Positions 1-7,320 of a DNA stretch of 64,000 nucleotides are shown one piece after another. The notes beneath the pieces were generated by a model. It did not search any database. It had not been told where the DNA came from and worked only from the letters and a program-made list of their open reading frames with translations. The stretch is from an uncultured Eubacteriales bacterium (GTDB lineage: Bacteria; Bacillota; Clostridia; Peptostreptococcales; Anaerovoracaceae). Numbering within the stretch: the first letter of the stretch is position 1; every line of letters begins with the position of its first letter. Where the stretch lies: NCBI GenBank assembly GCA_910583765.1, contig CAJTYS010000022.1:5672-69671 (forward strand), written 5' to 3'. Made by a program: the position numbers and the translations under genes.

Positions 1-635
1 TCCCGCTCTATATGGTGGGGCTTTTTCATCTCATATGGCCGCAGCCCTTTATCTTCCGGCCGTTCCACGGCCAGCACCCAAAACACGCACACAAAGACCA
101 ACAGCAAAACCATGGGAATGACAAAATTCATGCGCCAATCCAAGGCAGGCCACAGCAAAGCAATGATGGAAGGCAGCACATATGCGGTAGTATGAGACAT
201 GCCGGAGAAAAAATTGGCAATGCCCACGCCTTTTCCCCGCTCTCCCTCTTTCCACCAATTGGCCAGAAGGCTGATGCCCCCAACCCAGATCATGCTCTGA
301 AAATATCCGTTTGCCAGCCAAAGGCAGAGGATGGGCTGCCACTGGGTCTGCAGAGAAATGAACATATTGAGAAAGCTAGACGCGCTGCCGCCGATCACCA
401 GGGCGCTCTTGGCTCCAAAGCGGTCTGCCAAGTAACCGTTGATAAAACTACCCACCGCATAGGCGAGGAACACACTGATATTGATCAGCTCCTGCTGGTG
501 CCCAGTGAAAGCGAGTTCTTGGGACATTTCATCCATCATATGATTCACATTGAATCTCCCTAAATACACCAGATTGTACATCAAGGCAAAGGTGATCAAG
601 CTGATCCATTTATATTTCTGAAACCTTGTTTCCAT
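1..635 (-). CDS. MFS transporter, organophosphate/sugar-phosphate antiporter-like (3' end outside window)
   Basis: The first 211 codons of a leftward membrane transporter; the rest lies off the window's left edge. The ATG at 635 follows a purine-rich AAGGGGG stretch. The N-terminus reads METRFQKYKWISLITFALMY. Several hydrophobic helices follow, and the loop GYLADRFGAKSA is the MFS motif A between helices 2 and 3. The segment around SMIWVGGISLLANWWKEGER resembles GlpT/UhpC-type antiporters, which exchange phosphorylated metabolites for phosphate. The family is clear; the substrate cannot be told from this half. It is separated from hpf by a terminator and looks unrelated to the flagellar genes. 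Confidence 0.8.
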   Translation of the reverse strand, partial: METRFQKYKWISLITFALMYNLVYLGRFNVNHMMDEMSQELAFTGHQQELINISVFLAYAVGSFINGYLADRFGAKSALVIGGSASSFLNMFISLQTQWQPILCLWLANGYFQSMIWVGGISLLANWWKEGERGKGVGIANFFSGMSHTTAYVLPSIIALLWPALDWRMNFVIPMVLLLVFVCVFWVLAVERPEDKGLRPYEMKKPHHIER

Positions 636-763
636 CCAAAAGCCCCCTTCTCTTCAGATCACGTCCAGGCAATGCCGTCTTTTTGCGTTCCTTGCTCCAA
701 GACGTTCCTGAAAGCGCCAGCAAAAAAGCCTGTGCCGCAGCGATTCCCATGGCGCGCGCTCTG

Positions 764-793
764 AAAAAGCGTCGGGCTTTCCCGACGCTTTTT
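764..793 (-). terminator. Rho-independent terminator after hpf
   Basis: A 13-bp perfect stem (AAAAAGCGTCGGG paired with CCCGACGCTTTTT) with a 4-base loop. It has A/T runs on both sides, so it could work in both directions. It lies about 60 bases past the hpf stop codon and upstream of the MFS gene. Confidence 0.85.
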
Positions 794-853
794 TGCTTGC
801 TTTATTGACTTGTTCCGTCAATTCTTTCCTGCACCAGGCATGCTGCCCTGCTT

Positions 854-1381
854 TTAATACGCAGTTTCCAAAAGTCCGTAGTCCTTGTCGTTTCTCTTGT
901 AAACAACGCCTACGCTGTCTGTTTCCATGTTAAGGAACACAAAGAAATTGTGCTCCAGCAGTTCCATCTGCACGACTGCTTCATCCACGGTCATAGGCAC
1001 CAGATCAAACTTTTTCCTCTTCACTACCTGGATTTCTTCCTGCTCTTCTTCGATCTCAGGCAGTTCGGTGAAGGCAAAATCCTTGTGGTCTTTATACTTT
1101 CTCTGGAGCTTTGTCTTGAATTTGGACATCTGCCTGGACAGCTTTTCCACCACTCTGTCAACGCCATCATACGGATCGTTTGTCAGGACTTCTGCCCGGA
1201 AAATCGTCCCCTTTGTGTTGATGGTGGCCTCGACCTTATATTTTCCCTTCTCCTTCATGGTCATAACGTTCGCTGTGATTTCATTGGAAAAGTATTTATC
1301 CAGCTTCGCAAATTTCTTTTCAATTGTTTCCTTCAGTTTTTCACTGGCATTGTAGTTTCTGCTATTAATAACAATTTTCAT
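854..1381 (-). CDS. hpf: Ribosome hibernation promoting factor, long form
   Basis: 175 residues, the length of long-form HPF in Firmicutes. The N-terminal domain (about 1-100) starts MKIVINSRNYNASEKLKETI and has the S30AE/YfiA fold that binds in the 30S decoding region. An acidic linker (about 106-118) leads to the C-terminal dimerisation domain (about 120-175, KFDLVPMTVDEAVVQMELL). In the known family this tail domain joins two 70S ribosomes into inactive 100S dimers in stationary phase or stress. The start has a clear GGAGG 8 bases upstream. The gene has its own promoter and terminator, so it is probably monocistronic. Confidence 0.95.
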   Translation of the reverse strand: MKIVINSRNYNASEKLKETIEKKFAKLDKYFSNEITANVMTMKEKGKYKVEATINTKGTIFRAEVLTNDPYDGVDRVVEKLSRQMSKFKTKLQRKYKDHKDFAFTELPEIEEEQEEIQVVKRKKFDLVPMTVDEAVVQMELLEHNFFVFLNMETDSVGVVYKRNDKDYGLLETAY

Positions 1382-1442
1382 ACCCGTAACCTCCTTGCTG
1401 TAATCCGGCGGTGCCGTTATCTTTGTTTTGGTATTGCTACAT

Positions 1443-1472
1443 ATTATACCATGGATTCCCTCTAATGTACAA
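1443..1472 (-). promoter_or_regulatory. Probable sigma-A promoter of hpf
   Basis: On the minus strand, TTGTAC (1467-1472), an 18-base spacer and a perfect TATAAT (1443-1448). It lies about 60 bases upstream of the hpf start. The rest of the interval up to comF (about 1473-1663) shows no convincing gene. Confidence 0.6.
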
Positions 1473-1663
1473 TGTTATCCAATCTATTTCTTCATTTTCC
1501 TGCTTCTGTGATGCCGCGGTCAACGAAATTCACCCCGCGCCTAGCTGCCGCCGCAGGATCCTTCATTGTCCAGTTTCAGCAGTCTTTGCCGGCTCCCCGG
1601 CTGACCTGGTCTTTGCCCCCACACTTGCCTTTACCTGATTTTATCAGAGGACTTACTCCTAAA

Positions 1664-1795
1664 CTACGCCATGATCACTGCCGCCTCGCGGATCAGCTTA
1701 CGTGGGACCTTTTGCCCGTAGCTGGCCTGGCCTTTCAACCACAGACCCAAGGAGCCGGCAAAGGCTGCTGCTTTGGATTGTTTTCTATTTTTCAT
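1664..1795 (-). CDS. Possible small protein translationally coupled to comF
   Basis: A 43-codon frame whose ATG overlaps the comF stop codon in an ATGA arrangement. The product begins MKNRKQSKAAAFAGSLGLW and is basic, with no transmembrane segment or known motif that I recognise. The 4-base overlap and small basic product suggest a real coupled gene. The upstream purine stretch (AAAGAA) is a weak ribosome site and the frame could be chance. No function proposed. Confidence 0.3.
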   Translation of the reverse strand: MKNRKQSKAAAFAGSLGLWLKGQASYGQKVPRKLIREAAVIMA

Positions 1796-2535
1796 TGTTC
1801 TTTGGGTGGCACATTGGCTCCGCAGGCAAAGGTCAGACAGCAGATTCGCTTTGCGCCCGCTTGTTTCAATGGCTGGCTGCACGCGTCCATGGTGCTTCCT
1901 GTGGTGTAAATGTCATCCACCAGCAGCAGGCGTTTTCCATGCAGCTGATAATAGTTTCCTGGAGAAACCGCGAACGCGTCTTCCAGATTTTCGTATCGCT
2001 CAAAAGCGCCCAGGCCTTTCATGGGCCGCGTCTGCCTGGTCCGTTCCAGCACCCTTGAGCCGCATGGCACGTCACAGCGGCGGGCCAGCTGCCGGGCCAT
2101 GACCTCTGCTTGATTGTAGCCTCGGCGGGCCAGCTTTTTCCGGTGCAGAGGCACGGGAACGATCAAGTCGAACACTTCGTCTGTCAATGCCATCCGGTCA
2201 TGGAGAATGTCCCCCAGCTTCCTGCCAATATAGGACTTGCCCTTGTATTTATAATCCATCAGCACGCCTCTCTCATAGAGACTGTATTGGACACAGGTGT
2301 ATCCCTTGTCAAACACATGGTCATGCTGCCTGCAGTCATAGCAAAGCTGATGCCGGTAATCCTCCTGGAGCAGTTTGCCGCATTTGGCGCAGGTCTTGCG
2401 CCCCAGCCAGTGAAAGCGTTCCATACAGGCATCACATAACGCATAATCCCTGGTATGATCAATGATGCTTCCACAGGAGACGCAGTATATATTAGACGGA
2501 TATAATGCTTCCAATCCCTTTTCTAAAATCCCCAT
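1792..2535 (-). CDS. comF: ComF family phosphoribosyltransferase-like protein (ComFC/GntX type)
   Basis: 247 residues. The N-terminal zinc-binding region has four Cys pairs (C18/C21, C34/C37, C49/C52, C65/C68). A type I phosphoribosyltransferase domain follows, with the PRPP-binding motif LLLVDDIYTTGST near residues 203-215. In competent bacteria ComFC acts in the cytoplasm on incoming single-stranded DNA with ComFA. Many non-competent bacteria also keep it, so the gene alone does not prove transformation. It is the last large gene of the operon yhaM/papS-like/recD2/comF, 86 bases after recD2, with an AAGGGG ribosome site. ComFA is not in the window. Confidence 0.9.
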   Translation of the reverse strand: MGILEKGLEALYPSNIYCVSCGSIIDHTRDYALCDACMERFHWLGRKTCAKCGKLLQEDYRHQLCYDCRQHDHVFDKGYTCVQYSLYERGVLMDYKYKGKSYIGRKLGDILHDRMALTDEVFDLIVPVPLHRKKLARRGYNQAEVMARQLARRCDVPCGSRVLERTRQTRPMKGLGAFERYENLEDAFAVSPGNYYQLHGKRLLLVDDIYTTGSTMDACSQPLKQAGAKRICCLTFACGANVPPKEQ

Positions 2536-2621
2536 GTTTTCCCCTTTTTCCCTCTCCGATCACCTCTTGTCCTGCCTTTGAAATCCACTGTCTGTGAAAA
2601 GCCGCTTCATGCTTTTTAATA

Positions 2622-4850
2622 TCAAAGATCCGATGTCAGCAGCTTGCTCAGGCGGGACCGCAGTCCGGAATATCGCTCTGTGATCCTGTTGTTGTCCACC
2701 ATGCCATGCATCTTGTTTTCTGATCCAACCAGCACCACAGCCTCCTTTCCCCTGGTCACTCCTGTGTACAGCAGGTTCCTAGTGGCCAGCACCGGCGGAA
2801 ACCAGGTCATGGGCATGATCACAATGGGAAATTCACTGCCCTGACTCTTGTGGACTGTGATCGCATAGGCGTGTTCCAGCTCGTCCATCTGATTGAAATC
2901 ATAGGTCACATATTTGCATTCGTCAAAAACAACGGTCACTTCATTGAATTCTCGGTCAATGCGGTTAATAAACCCCACATCTCCGTTAAAAATCCCTTCT
3001 CCTTCTGTGAAATCCTCCTGATTGCGCCATTTCAGCTCGTAATTATTGCGGATCTGCATCACTTTATCGTGTTCGCGGAAGATACGGTCGCCAAACTGCC
3101 GCTCTTCCAACTCTGGACAAGGCGGGTTCAGCGCTTCCTGGAGCTCCCGATTCAAATTGATGCTCCCCAGCAGCCCTTTGCGAACTGGAGTCAGGACCTG
3201 AATGTCCCGCACTGGCAGCACATCCGTATAATAAGCAGGCAGCCGGCGCATGCATAGGTCCTGGATCAAAGCCAGCATTTCCTTTTCCGTCTTCTGCCGC
3301 ATCATGAAAAAATCTTTGCCTTTTTCATTGCAGTCCGGATATTCTCCCTGGTTGATCCGATGGGCATTGACCACGATCAGGCTTTCTTTTGCCTGCCGGA
3401 AGATCTCTGCCAGCTTTACGCAGTAAACGTATTCGCTGTTGATGATGTCCCGCAGCACGTTTCCCGCGCCCACGGAAGGCAGTTGGTCCGCGTCTCCCAC
3501 CAGGATCAGACGGGTGCCCGGCCGGATGGCGCTCACTAAGCCGTCCATCAGCAGCAGGTCGATCATAGAAGCCTCATCAATAATGATCGCGTCTTGATCC
3601 AGCGGGTCCTCCGCGGTCTTGCCAAAACGCATGGCGTCATCGCCTTCGGAATAATAGTATTCCAGCAAACGGTGGATGGTAGAAGCCTCGTAGCCGGAGG
3701 TCTCCGTGATTCGCTTGGCAGCTCTGCCCGTGGGCGCCGCGATAGCTGTCTTGAGACCGCTGTGCCGCAAAATGCCGATAATGGCATTGATAATGGTGGT
3801 TTTTCCAGTCCCTGGCCCACCGGTGATCACAGAGACACCTTCCTTCAAGGAGGCTTTTACTGCGTATTTTTGGTTGTCTGAAAGTGAGATGCCGCTCTCT
3901 TGCTCTGCCACAGCGATCAAACTGTCCACGTCAGAGCCAATGGGACGCAGGGGCGCGCTGTTAATGGCAGCCAAGCATTTGCACACGTTTTGTTCTGCCA
4001 TGTAATAGGGCATGAGAAACACTACGCTGCGGTTCTCCAGGTTTTCGATATGCACGTCCCCTTGGAAAGCCATTTCCACTAAGCAGTCGCTGAGTTTTTC
4101 CTGTTCCACTTCCAACAAGGCCCCTGCTTTTTCGCACAGGACTTTTTGAGGCAGGAAGGTATTGCCTTCGCCTGTGAAATACCACAAGGTGAATTTCAGC
4201 CCGCTTTTGAGACGGTGCTCGTCATCTTTGGCAATTCCCATCTTCTGTGCGATCTTGTCAGCTTTTTTAAAGCCAATCCCATAGACATCCTCTGCCAGAC
4301 GGTAGGGATTCTCTTCCACCGCCGCGATGGTGTCTCTGCCGTAGACCTTGTATAGTTTCATAGCATAATCCGCGTTAATGCCGAACTGTTGAAGATACAG
4401 TGTGATTTCTGCGAATTCTCTGTGACTGCGAAAGGCGTCTGACACAGCCTCTGCCTTTTTTTCACCAATCCCAGAAATTTCCGTGAGCCGTTGGGGTTCC
4501 CTTTCAATGATATCAAAGGTTTCGCTCCCGAATCTAGCAACAATAGCCGCTGCGGTTTTCTTTCCAATGCCCTTTAACACGCCTGAGGCCAAGAACTCTT
4601 GGATCCCTGCTTCGGAAGATGGCATGACTTCTTCAAAACTGTTGAACGCGAACTGTTCACCATAAGTAGGGTGTACTTTCCATTGGCCCCTGATGATGTA
4701 TGTGCTGCCCTTTCTGCATGCGGGCAGGTTCCCCACTGCGGTAAACTGCTCTTCCTCAGTTTCAAACACAGCGATGGTATATGCGTTTTCCTGATTATGA
4801 AAAATGATCTCTGCGATCGCACCTTGTTTTTCTTCCGTCATCTGAGCCAC
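2622..4850 (-). CDS. recD2: RecD-like 5'-3' DNA helicase, RecD2 family
   Basis: 742 residues, normal for RecD2, which functions without RecBC. It has an N-terminal OB-like region (1-75), helix-hairpin-helix motifs (around LKGIGKKTA and ISGIGEKKA, about 90-135), a Walker A motif GGPGTGKTT (344-352), a Walker B/DEAS box (IIIDEASMID), and the C-terminal superfamily 1B motif VTRGKEAVVLVGS. Family members are cytosolic helicases tied to replication-fork maintenance and DNA repair. The gene overlaps the stop of the upstream nucleotidyltransferase by 13 bases, so the two are translated from one message. Confidence 0.95.
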   Translation of the reverse strand: MAQMTEEKQGAIAEIIFHNQENAYTIAVFETEEEQFTAVGNLPACRKGSTYIIRGQWKVHPTYGEQFAFNSFEEVMPSSEAGIQEFLASGVLKGIGKKTAAAIVARFGSETFDIIEREPQRLTEISGIGEKKAEAVSDAFRSHREFAEITLYLQQFGINADYAMKLYKVYGRDTIAAVEENPYRLAEDVYGIGFKKADKIAQKMGIAKDDEHRLKSGLKFTLWYFTGEGNTFLPQKVLCEKAGALLEVEQEKLSDCLVEMAFQGDVHIENLENRSVVFLMPYYMAEQNVCKCLAAINSAPLRPIGSDVDSLIAVAEQESGISLSDNQKYAVKASLKEGVSVITGGPGTGKTTIINAIIGILRHSGLKTAIAAPTGRAAKRITETSGYEASTIHRLLEYYYSEGDDAMRFGKTAEDPLDQDAIIIDEASMIDLLLMDGLVSAIRPGTRLILVGDADQLPSVGAGNVLRDIINSEYVYCVKLAEIFRQAKESLIVVNAHRINQGEYPDCNEKGKDFFMMRQKTEKEMLALIQDLCMRRLPAYYTDVLPVRDIQVLTPVRKGLLGSINLNRELQEALNPPCPELEERQFGDRIFREHDKVMQIRNNYELKWRNQEDFTEGEGIFNGDVGFINRIDREFNEVTVVFDECKYVTYDFNQMDELEHAYAITVHKSQGSEFPIVIMPMTWFPPVLATRNLLYTGVTRGKEAVVLVGSENKMHGMVDNNRITERYSGLRSRLSKLLTSDL

Positions 4851-6115
4851 TTCACTCCTCGGAAAGCCGCGCTCAGCTTGTTTTTGTTAAATCTGCGGGC
4901 ATATTTGAGCAGTTCTTTTTTCTTGTTGAGCTGTGGTTTTTGATGAACCACAGCAGGCAGCAGTTCCAGCAAATACACTGCCCGCTCTTGACTGTCTGTG
5001 ATCCCTTCGTCCAAAATGTCCTGGGCGTCGATGGCCAAATCTTCTACGAAAATCGGCTCTTTGCCAGCCTTGATCTCTTCCATCAAATAATGCCGGTTCT
5101 CTACCTTCACATTGCCGCTGGGATAAACGATTCGCTGGGCTTTCGCCAGATTGTGCACATAATTATATCGCTCCATCCCCACTTTATAAATGTAGTTTTT
5201 TAATTCCACTTTGTCACGGATGAAAAAAATCTTTGTCATTTCCGTCATCGCGTCCATCAGATGCTGACGGGTCTTGTCATCGTAGTCCAAAAATTCGATG
5301 GCCTGGGGGCCTTTCTTTTCAAAACAAAGATACAGCAGCCCCAATCTTCGTTCTGTCACTGGTTTCAATTGGTCGATGCCTTCTGCCAGCTCGCCAAAGA
5401 GTTCTCTCTGCCTGCGTGTCATGTCCAGTGCCGCGTCTCCCACTAGCCCCGGCATCAGTCCCGCGCCAGCCAGCATCCGCAGCCCCTTTCCCCCATGCTC
5501 TGCCGTAATGATCTCTCCCAGCAATTCCCTGCGCTGGGACACAGACACCTGCTCCAGCAGACCGGCGTTTTCCACCATGGCTTCCTGGGCAGTCTTGGGC
5601 AAGTCAAAATCAAGCTCCGCGGCAAGGAGAATGGCTTGCAGCATCAGGACAGGCTCTGTTTCAAAAGCTGACTTTGGATCAACAATGGTCCGCACCAGCT
5701 TTTTCTTGATGTCCGCTCTGCCTTCATACGGGTCTTTCAAGGACAGTGCGGGATTGTCAGCAATGGCATTGATGGTAAAGGCCCGTGCCCCTAGATCTTC
5801 TTCCACAGAATCGCAGAACTGAGTTTTTCTGTCAGCTCCTTTCTTGCGATAGGTGGAAATATCCAAAATAATGCCTTCTTCGTTTCCATCCTTTGTCTGA
5901 TCAATGCGCAGGATGCTTCCTGTTTTGCTGAGGACATCGGCTTTAGGAAAGATTTCTTTCAGAGTTTCCAGGGGGGCGGGCGTAATGATGTCCCAGTCCA
6001 AAGGCTCGTTCCCCATGAGGCATTCCCGAACGCAGGCTCCGGCAGCGTATCCTTCGTTTCCTGCGGCTTCCAAGGCTTTCAGCGCCTGGCTCACTTCCTT
6101 TGGCAGTTTGATCAT
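4838..6115 (-). CDS. Poly(A) polymerase / tRNA nucleotidyltransferase family protein
   Basis: 425 residues. The head domain has the family signature in altered form: GACVRECLMG (26-35) in place of GGxVRDxLLG, then the metal-binding pair D40/D42 in LDWDIITP. An RNA-binding motif region follows around EEDLGARAFTINAIA. The usual role is adding CCA or A tails to RNA 3' ends. No HD domain is fused here, but the next gene upstream in the operon carries one. The loss of one Gly and the Asp-to-Glu change in the first motif make the exact activity uncertain. It overlaps the yhaM-like gene by 4 bases. Confidence 0.8.
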   Translation of the reverse strand: MIKLPKEVSQALKALEAAGNEGYAAGACVRECLMGNEPLDWDIITPAPLETLKEIFPKADVLSKTGSILRIDQTKDGNEEGIILDISTYRKKGADRKTQFCDSVEEDLGARAFTINAIADNPALSLKDPYEGRADIKKKLVRTIVDPKSAFETEPVLMLQAILLAAELDFDLPKTAQEAMVENAGLLEQVSVSQRRELLGEIITAEHGGKGLRMLAGAGLMPGLVGDAALDMTRRQRELFGELAEGIDQLKPVTERRLGLLYLCFEKKGPQAIEFLDYDDKTRQHLMDAMTEMTKIFFIRDKVELKNYIYKVGMERYNYVHNLAKAQRIVYPSGNVKVENRHYLMEEIKAGKEPIFVEDLAIDAQDILDEGITDSQERAVYLLELLPAVVHQKPQLNKKKELLKYARRFNKNKLSAAFRGVKWLR

Positions 6116-7116
6116 GCTTCTCCTCCGTCCCTTGGTTCTTCTTTTAGTGCTGGTTCTGCTCCTTTTGGTTTGTACAGCCTGCGGTTGTCCAGGGTCCAGA
6201 TCCGGTCGCTGTAGCCCCCTGGTTCTGTCTTTTCCAGCGCGTCTTCCATGTCAAACATTCTAGCGTCGATAATATCCAGGTAATGCAGGATCTCGGCTTC
6301 TGGAAAGAGCGGCTTTTTCGGGCTTCCAAATTCCGGCTCATAATGGTGAGACAGGATCATATGTTCCAGCATAATGGCCTTTTCCCTTGGAAATTCCAAT
6401 TCTTCTGTGAGGCGGTCCAGCATTTTCACCCCTTGGATCAGATGTCCCAGCATCTGCCCTTCAAAGGAGTAGCCTGTGGAGATCCCCTGCTCGTTGGATT
6501 CGATCTCATTTATCTTTTCCATGTCATGGAGGATCACGCCAGCAAGGACCAAGTCTTTGTTCAGATTCCTATAGATCTGGCACATCTGCTCCCCGTTCAT
6601 CAGCATCCGTTTGATGTGGTACAGCAAGCCAGCCAGCTCCGCATGGTGATTTTTTTGCGCAGCTGGATAATACATCAGCTTTTCCTTTTGTTCTGTCAAG
6701 ATCCGCACGCACAATTTTTGCAGGTCTTTGTCTTCAAGGGCCTGGGCTTTTTCCAGAACATAAGCATACATGTCTTCCGGTTTTTCCGGTGCTGCTTTAA
6801 TAAAATCTCCGATTTCCACGGGATCGTTTCCCGACTGCCTGCGTACCCGCATGACGCGGAATTGTTTCATGCCGTTCCATTCTGTCACCAGGGCTTTGAT
6901 TTTCAGGATGTCTCCTTCCCCGATCTTTGAATAGGCTGGCAGCTCTTCATCTGCCACATCCCACTTTTTCGCAGTGATCTCTCCGGTCTTGTCTCCCAGC
7001 AGCAGATCCAGGTACTGCCTTTTGTTAGAACCCATTTTCACGGCAATGGATTTCACCATGAAAAAATCGGTCACTTCCTGGCCTGTTTTCAGGCCTGATA
7101 TATAAAACTCTTTCAT
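6112..7116 (-). CDS. yhaM: YhaM-type 3'-5' exoribonuclease (OB fold plus HD domain)
   Basis: 334 residues from the ATG at 7116, which follows AGGAAGG. The frame stays open 50 codons further upstream, but that stretch covers the promoter and has no ribosome site. The N-terminal OB-fold (about 1-110, MKEFYISGLKTGQEV) binds nucleic acid. The HD phosphohydrolase domain (about 120-290) shows the metal ligands in LLYHIKRML, ILHDMEK, MLGHLIQG and LSHHYEPEFGSP. YhaM of Bacillus degrades single-stranded RNA and DNA 3'-5' with Mn2+. Operon partners (a 3'-end nucleotidyltransferase and a helicase) suggest a nucleic-acid end-processing unit. Confidence 0.88.
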   Translation of the reverse strand: MKEFYISGLKTGQEVTDFFMVKSIAVKMGSNKRQYLDLLLGDKTGEITAKKWDVADEELPAYSKIGEGDILKIKALVTEWNGMKQFRVMRVRRQSGNDPVEIGDFIKAAPEKPEDMYAYVLEKAQALEDKDLQKLCVRILTEQKEKLMYYPAAQKNHHAELAGLLYHIKRMLMNGEQMCQIYRNLNKDLVLAGVILHDMEKINEIESNEQGISTGYSFEGQMLGHLIQGVKMLDRLTEELEFPREKAIMLEHMILSHHYEPEFGSPKKPLFPEAEILHYLDIIDARMFDMEDALEKTEPGGYSDRIWTLDNRRLYKPKGAEPALKEEPRDGGEA

Positions 7117-7159
7117 AAAACTGCGATCCCTTCCTAGTTTTCGATTCCACGTATGTTTC

Positions 7160-7188
7160 ATCTTAACATGAAACGTTGATGTAGTCAA
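7160..7188 (-). promoter_or_regulatory. Probable sigma-A promoter of the yhaM-recD2-comF operon
   Basis: On the minus strand, TTGACT (7183-7188), a 17-base spacer and TAAGAT (7160-7165), about 44 bases upstream of the start at 7116. A 7-bp inverted repeat GTTTCAT / ATGAAAC (7155-7174) straddles the -10 and could be an operator. Confidence 0.6.
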
Positions 7189-7320
7189 TTCGCCTGAATC
7201 ATCAGCAAACTGGCTCTTTTTAATTTTTTTAAAATGGTATATAATAAAATGCGGATCAAGAATCATGCCATTGGGCCACTTGTGTTTGGCCGTTCATACC
7301 ATTGAAGGAGATACTTACTG

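Noticed and set aside
12..563. 183-codon open frame on the plus strand
   Set aside because: Antisense to the MFS transporter, whose minus-strand frame has membrane helices and a family motif. The plus frame has no ribosome site and no recognisable domain.
7240..7245. Complete sigma-A promoter for nadE
   Set aside because: A perfect TATAAT exists but the -35 position reads TTTTTA; not enough to list it as a promoter.
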